A stretch of DNA of 56,460 bases. Source: Clostridia bacterium (lineage in GTDB: Bacteria > Bacillota > Clostridia > Peptostreptococcales > Anaerovoracaceae). Below are positions 51,109-56,460 of the stretch, one piece after another. The stretch spans positions 1-56,460 of the forward strand of contig CAAFTW010000048.1 in NCBI GenBank assembly GCA_900766045.1. The letters run 5' to 3'. The notes under the pieces were generated by a model. It had not been told where the DNA came from. It searched no databases and saw only the letters and a program-made list of their open reading frames with translations. Each line of letters starts with the position of its first letter. Positions within the stretch are counted from its first letter, which is position 1. The translations under genes were made by a program, and so were the position numbers.

Positions 51109-51280
51109 AACGTCGGTGAGAAGCCGGCGGTTCCGGTCAGACTCATCCTGTTCATTCATGCCGTTCAGGATGGATCGCAGATTATCTGCAGTCTGATCTG
51201 TGGAACCTCCTGTTTACAAAAGAATCAAAATGCAATCGAAAAAAGGAGCGGAAGCCATGCAGCATCCGCTCCTTTTTCGA
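51109..51280 (+). ncRNA. Candidate structured non-coding RNA, about 170 nt
   Basis: Predicted from promoter, fold and terminator. Long-range stem ggttcc/ggaacc (51129-51134, 51202-51207) encloses a 9-bp stem with one G-U (51135-51143, 51190-51198). Inside that are two hairpins: a 7-bp catcctg/caggatg stem (51144-51150, 51166-51172) and gcaga/tctgc (51177-51181, 51185-51189). A hairpin near the 5' end (cgtcgg/gccggcg) and an intrinsic terminator complete it. It does not match tmRNA, SRP RNA, RNase P or 6S as far as I can tell. The following gene is convergent, so it is not a riboswitch leader. Confidence 0.6.
51242..51275. terminator. Bidirectional terminator (ncRNA and SNF2 helicase)
   Basis: The stem aaaggagcgg/ccgctccttt is flanked by T-runs on both strands: TTTTTCG on plus, TTTTTTCG on minus. 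It can end the ncRNA and the convergent helicase gene. Confidence 0.8.
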
Positions 51281-51304
51281 TCTTTCATGATCTCGGATTT
51301 CCAT

Positions 51305-54300
51305 CTAGAAATCCTCTTCCAGAAGATCCAGAAGATCGTCTCTGCTGATAACGCCGCTTCCGGTTCCTTCCGTATTCAGGATATCTTCTGCAAGCTGCTT
51401 TTTCGCATCCTGCATTTCCATAATCCTTTCTTCGATTGTGTTTTTCATGATCAGCTTATACACGGTAACTTTCCGCTTCTGACCGATTCTGTAGGCACGG
51501 TCAGTGGCCTGGTTCTGTACCGCCAGATTCCACCAGGGATCGTAATGAATGACCACATCAGCTCCGGTCAGATTCAATCCTGTCCCTCCCGCGCGGAGGG
51601 AAATCAGAAAGACCGGTGTGTCGCCCTCATTAAACCGTTCTACGAGCTCCAGGCGCTCCAGTTTCGGTGTCTTCCCCACAATCTTGTAAAACGGAATCTT
51701 CCGCTCATCCAGATCCTTCTCCAGAAGGTCCAGCATGGATACAAACTGCGAGAAGACCAATACCTTATGTCCCTGCTCTGCCGCGCTCTGGATCAGTTCC
51801 ACGCAGGCTTCCCGCTTGGCTGATCCGCCTTTATAGTTCTGATAGCAGAGCGACGGATCGCAGCAGATCTGCCGGATCTGCGTAAGTGCCGCAAAAATCT
51901 GGAAGCGGTTTTTCTGAAACTCTTTTGCGTCCTGGGAAAGCAGCCGGTTTCTCATCTGCTGAACCCTTGCCTGGTACAGTTCTTTCTGGTCTTTTTCCAT
52001 ATAGGAGTAATGAACCTCTTCCAGCTTGTCCGGGAGATCTTTCAGGACGTCCTGCTTGAAACGGCGCAGAATAAACGGAGAAACCATATTTTTCAGCCGC
52101 TCCATCGTGTCCTCATCGTGGTGGAGAACGATCGGCTTTTCGAACTGGTTCCGGAAGGTATCGTAGCGGTACAGAAATCCCGGCATCAGGTAGTCGAAAA
52201 TGCTCCACAGCTCGCTCAGACGATTTTCAATCGGAGTGCCGGTCAGGGCGAACTTTGTCCGGCTCTGTATGATTTTGACCGATTTAGATGCGGAAGTCAT
52301 GTGATTCTTTATGTACTGCGCCTCGTCGATGATCTCAAAGCGGAAGCGGATGTCTTCATACTCCGCGATATCTCTCTTCAGAAGATCGTAGGACGTGATC
52401 AGCACATCATAGTTTTCTGCGGCTTTAATTTTCCGGGCCCTTTCCGGAGAGCTTCCCGTAATGGTGCAGGCGCGAAGCTCCGGGGCGAATTTGGAAATTT
52501 CCGCCTCCCAGTTGTAGACCAGAGAAGCCGGGGAGACAACCAGAGACACGTTATGTCCTTGCTCTTCGTTTTTTGCCGCGAGAAGAACCGCGATGATCTG
52601 CACGGTCTTTCCCAGACCCATGTCGTCGGCCAGAATTCCGCCAAATCCGTACTTATCCAGGGTTCTCAGCCAGCGGTAGCCGACCTTCTGATAACGGCGC
52701 AGCACACCCTTCAGCGTGTCCGGAACAGCAAAATCCGCATCGTCGATGGTCTTGAATTCTTTCACGAGCTCCCGGAATTTATGGTCGCGCTCGGCCTCGA
52801 TATCGCCGGCGTCTTCCAGCATCTTCTCAATGTAAAGGGTTCGGTAGGCCGGAATCTGCATATTTCCCTGCACGAACTCCTTAGGGCTCATCTGAAGCGA
52901 CTCCATGATCGCGTTCAGGCGCTGAAACTTCTCTTCATTCAGATTGATGAAGCTGCCGTCCTTCAGGCGGTAAAAACGCTTCTTCTCCTGATATTGCTGC
53001 AGAATCTCGGTAAGCTCTTCACGGCTCATGTCGCCTTCCACATGCAGATCCAGAAGGTGGCCCTCCGTCAGCCGCACACCGATCTTCACCGGCGTGCTCT
53101 TGCGGATCCGTACGCGCTGGAATCTCGCTGTGGCATTGACCTCACCGATTTCCATCAGGCGCTCCACTCCGGCCGACATAAAACGGTAAACCGTGTTGGA
53201 ATCGCTTCCGCAGGTCAGCATGGATCCATCCTCTGTTTTCTGCGGGAAATACTGTTTCAGCTCCGTCAGAACGCGGTTTTCTCTTTCCCTGTCGCGATTA
53301 TCGGAAATGACTCCCGCAGACGGAAGCTGCAGCAGATCGTACTGCTCATCCCCGTAGCAGCTGACGGCACGGCAGGTCACATCCTGACCCGGTGCGTCCA
53401 GATAGAAAATAAACTCCGGAAGCGGCGGAAGACACTCCTGAATCTCATCCTCGCCCTCAACTTCCACAGCCGCATAACGGCGCAGCCAGGGCAGAATATC
53501 GTACATCAGAACCGCCAGATTCTGCCGGCCGAACACATAATTGAAGCTCCTGAGGTCGCCGTTTCTGCGAAGGCTGTCCCAGAGCGGCTGCATTGCCTCT
53601 ACGGCGTCCAGACCAATTCTTCTGAGATGGTGCTGGCCGAAGCGGTAGGCATAGCGCTGGCCCTTGAAAATCAGCGGGCAGCTGCCTTCCATCCTCACCC
53701 CCTGCAGGACGCCGCTTCTGGAATTGACCGGCTGAAGAAGAACCTTCACGTGCAGGTCGCCGGTATCCGGCGTAATCTTATACTTATCTCCGCCGTATAC
53801 CTTATACTCTACCGGATCCCCCTTCAGAAGATCGTAAAAATCATCCAGAATACTTCCGTAGAGCGGAACCGACGCGCTCAGGTCAGTAAGATCTGCTCCA
53901 CTTTCATCCGCCGCATTATATTCCCTGATAATGCGGTGAAGGAACTGATAGTATTCCAGTCCGCGGGAAGTGAACCGGTCGTCTCCCAGGAGAAACTCAG
54001 TCTTGCTGCCAAAACGCATGGACTGATGCTGTTCCACCGATGTGCAGAATTCCTGAAGATCCTTGATCTTATACTTTCTGCCGGAACCGATGCGCATCAT
54101 CATCTGAAGCGTGCCGTTCTTCAGCATGACATAAGGCTCCAGCTCCAGCAGAGGCTGGGTTGAGATCAACTGGCTTTCCGCCGCGGTCCGTTCCTGCCGG
54201 GAATAAGCCTGCAGATAATCTTTACGGAAGTTTTCCACCAGATGTGTGGCCCCTGAGTCCGTCGCGTCTCCCGGATTGTGATCGTACAAATAGCTCCCCA

Positions 54301-54724
54301 TCAAGTAGATGAGCGCTGCCATATGCACGCAGATCTGATTGTTCCAGTGTTCACTGGAATCAAAATAGGAAAGCATACAGTCGTCATCATAACAGGACAT
54401 CTCCGTAACCGCGTCCTGGGTAAACCAGACGAATACACTGACGTCCCTGCGCTTCTTATGAAGGATTCCTGTAGCCACACCGGACTGCACTCCGCCCATC
54501 CTTCTGAAGAAACGCACATCCACAGATTCCAGCTCAAACTGCTTGGATTTAGCGAGATTCATGCCATCCGTCCAGAGCTGCATCGGAATCTTCAGCTTTC
54601 TGAGCATGCTGGGATAATCAAAATACCGGTACTGGTCGCTGAACAGTTTCTCAAAATTTTTATAGACAATTTCCGGGATTTCCGGGCCGGAAACTTTTTT
54701 CTTGCTTCTGCTGTCCTCTGTCAC
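51305..54724 (-). CDS. SNF2-family DEAD/DEAH helicase (GTG start)
   Basis: A 1139-residue Swi2/Snf2-type ATPase that would translocate on double-stranded DNA. The first 600 residues are the bacterial SNF2-associated region. Motif I is DDMGLGKT near residue 699, motif II is DEAQ near residue 798, and motif III is LTGTPIENR. The helicase C domain shows VFSQFVSMLDLLEKDL, LRAGGTGLNLTGADVV, DPWWNLAVQNQATDRAYRIGQ. Cellular role is not established; such proteins are linked to transcription recycling or repair. The start is GTG with GAGGG 8 nt upstream. Not part of a recognisable defence operon. Confidence 0.92.
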   Translation of the reverse strand: MTEDSRSKKKVSGPEIPEIVYKNFEKLFSDQYRYFDYPSMLRKLKIPMQLWTDGMNLAKSKQFELESVDVRFFRRMGGVQSGVATGILHKKRRDVSVFVWFTQDAVTEMSCYDDDCMLSYFDSSEHWNNQICVHMAALIYLMGSYLYDHNPGDATDSGATHLVENFRKDYLQAYSRQERTAAESQLISTQPLLELEPYVMLKNGTLQMMMRIGSGRKYKIKDLQEFCTSVEQHQSMRFGSKTEFLLGDDRFTSRGLEYYQFLHRIIREYNAADESGADLTDLSASVPLYGSILDDFYDLLKGDPVEYKVYGGDKYKITPDTGDLHVKVLLQPVNSRSGVLQGVRMEGSCPLIFKGQRYAYRFGQHHLRRIGLDAVEAMQPLWDSLRRNGDLRSFNYVFGRQNLAVLMYDILPWLRRYAAVEVEGEDEIQECLPPLPEFIFYLDAPGQDVTCRAVSCYGDEQYDLLQLPSAGVISDNRDRERENRVLTELKQYFPQKTEDGSMLTCGSDSNTVYRFMSAGVERLMEIGEVNATARFQRVRIRKSTPVKIGVRLTEGHLLDLHVEGDMSREELTEILQQYQEKKRFYRLKDGSFINLNEEKFQRLNAIMESLQMSPKEFVQGNMQIPAYRTLYIEKMLEDAGDIEAERDHKFRELVKEFKTIDDADFAVPDTLKGVLRRYQKVGYRWLRTLDKYGFGGILADDMGLGKTVQIIAVLLAAKNEEQGHNVSLVVSPASLVYNWEAEISKFAPELRACTITGSSPERARKIKAAENYDVLITSYDLLKRDIAEYEDIRFRFEIIDEAQYIKNHMTSASKSVKIIQSRTKFALTGTPIENRLSELWSIFDYLMPGFLYRYDTFRNQFEKPIVLHHDEDTMERLKNMVSPFILRRFKQDVLKDLPDKLEEVHYSYMEKDQKELYQARVQQMRNRLLSQDAKEFQKNRFQIFAALTQIRQICCDPSLCYQNYKGGSAKREACVELIQSAAEQGHKVLVFSQFVSMLDLLEKDLDERKIPFYKIVGKTPKLERLELVERFNEGDTPVFLISLRAGGTGLNLTGADVVIHYDPWWNLAVQNQATDRAYRIGQKRKVTVYKLIMKNTIEERIMEMQDAKKQLAEDILNTEGTGSGVISRDDLLDLLEEDF

Positions 54725-54954
54725 GCTCTCATCCCTCTCGATCTCTCACATCCATACACCGCTGCTGTGTCTTCTTTTCTTCACATCACACAGCCATTCT
54801 TATTATTATACACGCTGGCGATATATTTTTGAAGAAAGCCGTTCTGAAAAAAATATTTCTGTTATACTGATGATGTTATTGAAATTTCAGCTCCAGGTTT
54901 CTGCAGCACGCAGCGCCGGGAAATCACGGAAAATTGCAGGAGGAAAAACAGAAA

Positions 54955-55452
54955 ATGAACAGACCAGATGAGCGTCTCATTCTCGCCATGATTAAATACG
55001 ACGAAGGGGATCCGCAGCGTATTCAGCACTTTATTAAAGTATATACATTCGCAACACTGATTGCCGGACGTGAGGGCATCGATCCAAACGAGAAACACGT
55101 CCTGGAGACCGCTGCCATCGTCCACGATATCGGCATCCACGTCAGCGAAGAAAAATACGGAAGCAGCAATGGAAAATATCAGGAGAAAGAAGGCCCGGCA
55201 GAGGCAGAAAAGCTCCTGCGCCAGGTCGGCGGCTATTCAGAAGACCAGATTTCCCGCGTAAAATACCTGGTCGCCCATCACCATACCTATGATTCCATCG
55301 ACGGCGACGACTACCAGATTCTGGTAGAAGCAGACTTCCTTGTTAACATCTATGAAGACAATCTCGACAAGGCTGCCATTGAGCGTGCAGAAAAGAACAT
55401 CTTCAAGACCGAGACCGGTCTTCAGATCCTGCACGACATGTTTAAGGACTAA
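54955..55452 (+). CDS. HD domain phosphohydrolase
   Basis: A 165-residue metal-dependent phosphohydrolase. The HD signature is AAIVHDIGIH, with an upstream histidine in IQHFIKVYTFA and a downstream AHHHTYD; these would ligate one or two metals. The size fits YedJ/YfbR-like small HD enzymes acting on nucleotides, but the substrate is unknown. The ATG at 54955 follows CAGGAGGA; a TTG at 54934 lies before that site and is rejected. A TATACT -10 lies about 85 bp upstream. The stop codon overlaps the first copy of a 20-bp direct repeat. Confidence 0.85.
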   Translation: MNRPDERLILAMIKYDEGDPQRIQHFIKVYTFATLIAGREGIDPNEKHVLETAAIVHDIGIHVSEEKYGSSNGKYQEKEGPAEAEKLLRQVGGYSEDQISRVKYLVAHHHTYDSIDGDDYQILVEADFLVNIYEDNLDKAAIERAEKNIFKTETGLQILHDMFKD

Positions 55453-55470
55453 AAAATACACAGACAGAAA
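55451..55470. repeat. 20-bp direct repeat, copy 1
   Basis: The sequence aaaaaatacacagacagaaa recurs perfectly at 56280-56299. This copy overlaps the end of the HD-domain gene stop codon. Confidence 0.9.
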
Positions 55471-56279
55471 ACAGCCGGCAGTTAACAGGTGAAAACAACG
55501 CATTTCCATTAGACGGCCGGAAATGAAGCTGACTCTTCAGACCGGGCGCAGTTTCAGAGAAATTCGAGAAACTGTGGGGCATGATGCAAATTGGTGCATC
55601 ATGCCGCTCACAGTTTTCCTCTCATCTCTCTGACTGCGCCTGCGGTCTTTCGAGAGGCTCCATTTCCGACCGCCATTTTCAATTGCGTCGTAATAATTCA
55701 TACCTGACGATTAATGTGTTCTTGTACAATTTTTAGCTTAAATTCTAAATCATATTCCTTGTGCGTGATGATCTTCCCCCCTCAAGTAGGACTGTACGTC
55801 CAACTTTATGGGGTATGATCACTTCTGAGATTTTTGTTTCTGAAATGGCAGAAATAATATTATCTGCAACGGGGAAGAGAAGTTTTTGCTGGCTGGTGGC
55901 AGCATTTTCAGTTTCCGGCTGCAGGAGTGTCTGATTTTCTTGTGTTATTATTGGATATATTATACGTGATAATGTAAAATTAATAATTACAAGCTGTAAA
56001 ATACGGAATGGTTGATCTTTTACCGGACGAAAAAAACGAGGATTATGATCAATCCCCGCTAATTTTACACTTTTAGTCTGCGTATGGACACGCAATTAAA
56101 ATGCGCGCATCTTAATCCGTTGAGCAATCATGATTACTCTATGATTCTGCAACAGATTTTTTGAAACTCCTCCCTGACGTTTTAAAAATACAGGAAAAAA
56201 TCTGAATCGCAACGCCGCACTCTCCTTTATCCCATTCATTACTATCTGCACGAACCGCAAACTATGAACGAATTTCGGC
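55471..56279. other. Gene-poor 0.8-kb segment between the direct repeats
   Basis: No supported gene. A 116-codon minus frame (55745-56095) starts at TTG without a ribosome site and matches nothing I know. The left part holds the long hairpin at 55514-55672; the right part is AT-rich. Confidence 0.55.
55514..55672. repeat. 159-bp long imperfect hairpin
   Basis: Nested complementary blocks: cggccggaaatg (55514-55525) with its near complement at 55661-55672; agaccg/cggtct (55539-55544, 55643-55648); gcgcagt/actgcgc (55546-55552, 55633-55639); aaactgtg/cacagttt (55569-55576, 55609-55616); and gcatgatgca/tgcatcatgc (55579-55588, 55595-55604). No U-tract follows, so it is not a simple terminator. 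Confidence 0.75.
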
Positions 56280-56299
56280 AAAAAATACACAGACAGAAA
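56280..56299. repeat. 20-bp direct repeat, copy 2
   Basis: A perfect copy of 55451-55470, 809 bp downstream of the end of copy 1. Confidence 0.9.
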
Positions 56300-56323
56300 C
56301 TCATTAAAAAGCCCGTATTTCTA

Positions 56324-56460
56324 AGAATAATGGCCGCTGATGGAGCGGTTCTTCAGGTCGGATGCAGATGCGGAGTACATCCGGGAAACGGCGGGAACGG
56401 GTGGAAAGGTGGGGGGGAAAGCCGGAGCCGTGCCCCGGACCCTCTTCCCTCTTTCCGCCA
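56324..56460. other. Edge segment, possibly coding, undecided strand
   Basis: Both strands are open here. On plus, a frame with LMERFFRSDADAEYIRETAG runs to the window end; on minus, a frame ending SRMYSASASDLKNRSISGHY stops at 56324. Neither has a visible start or ribosome site inside the window. It contains a run of 7 G (56411-56417). It cannot be resolved without the flanking sequence. Confidence 0.25.

Noticed and set aside
51109..51210. Cobalamin or other known riboswitch after hisD
   Set aside because: GGTGAGAAGCCGG vaguely recalls a B12 aptamer, but the rest of the conserved core is missing and the downstream gene is convergent.
51305..55452. Defence island made of the SNF2 helicase and HD-domain genes
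   Set aside because: The two genes are divergent, each has ordinary housekeeping-like features, and no nuclease, methyltransferase or other defence component accompanies them.
55745..56095. 116-codon minus frame starting at TTG
   Set aside because: No ribosome site and no recognisable domain; it lies in the direct-repeat-bounded gene-free segment. Kept only as a note.

Overview
The window looks like a chromosomal segment of an anaerobic Gram-positive bacterium of the Clostridia. This is an inference from gene content: single-chain glycyl-tRNA synthetase, pyruvate phosphate dikinase, a monomeric [FeFe] hydrogenase, B12-dependent methionine synthase with a separate reactivation protein, a Gram-positive LexA box, CarD, and the phoH-ybeY-cdd-era-recO cluster typical of this group. 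Most genes are on the minus strand and have strong Shine-Dalgarno sites. Several start at TTG, one at GTG, and infC at ATT.

Layout. 1-9.9 kb: the N-terminal part of a degenerate GGDEF/EAL protein, a secreted vWA/InlB-repeat protein, a small membrane protein, a CPBP protease, a radical SAM protein, coaBC and a PD-(D/E)XK-like protein. 9.9-11.1 kb has no convincing gene. 11.1-13.3 kb: infC-rpmI-rplT with an L20-type leader, then lexA. 13.4-17.2 kb: uracil permease with a terminator-type leader, a CorA protein, an acetyltransferase, a phosphatase and tRNA-Ala(CGC). 17.5-32.4 kb: pepD, ppdK, glyS and the housekeeping run recO, era, ybeY::cdd fusion, phoH, yqeY, rpsU, then HIT, mtaB and prmA. 32.6-34.2 kb: carD and a decayed, gene-poor stretch. 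34.3-39.3 kb: methionine synthesis (MetH reactivation protein, MetH, homocysteine methyltransferase/MetF fusion). 39.4-41.0 kb: [FeFe] hydrogenase. 41.3-49.5 kb: an aromatic amino acid operon, read right to left as DAHP synthase, tyrA, aroB, aroA, aroC, pheA, plus a BaiN-type flavoprotein. 49.6-55.5 kb: an orphan HisD homolog, a candidate structured RNA, a SNF2 helicase and an HD-domain protein. 55.5-56.46 kb is gene-poor and carries a long hairpin, bracketed by 20-bp direct repeats.

The most interesting signals are regulatory RNAs. (1) Upstream of the aromatic operon is a complete ribosome-mediated attenuator: a 31-codon leader peptide containing YYYYYFFF, overlapping 1:2, 2:3 and 3:4 pairings, and a terminator with a U-tract. 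It would sense tyrosine and phenylalanine charging directly. (2) At about 51109-51280 a promoter with ideal spacing drives a roughly 170-nt RNA with a multi-branched fold and its own terminator, and no ORF. (3) At 29043-29298 there is a 256-bp imperfect palindrome whose terminal inverted repeats each carry an outward-facing TTGACA. (4) Around 55451-56299 a 20-bp perfect direct repeat brackets about 0.8 kb.

All calls come from reading the sequence and the encoded proteins. No database search or folding program was run.
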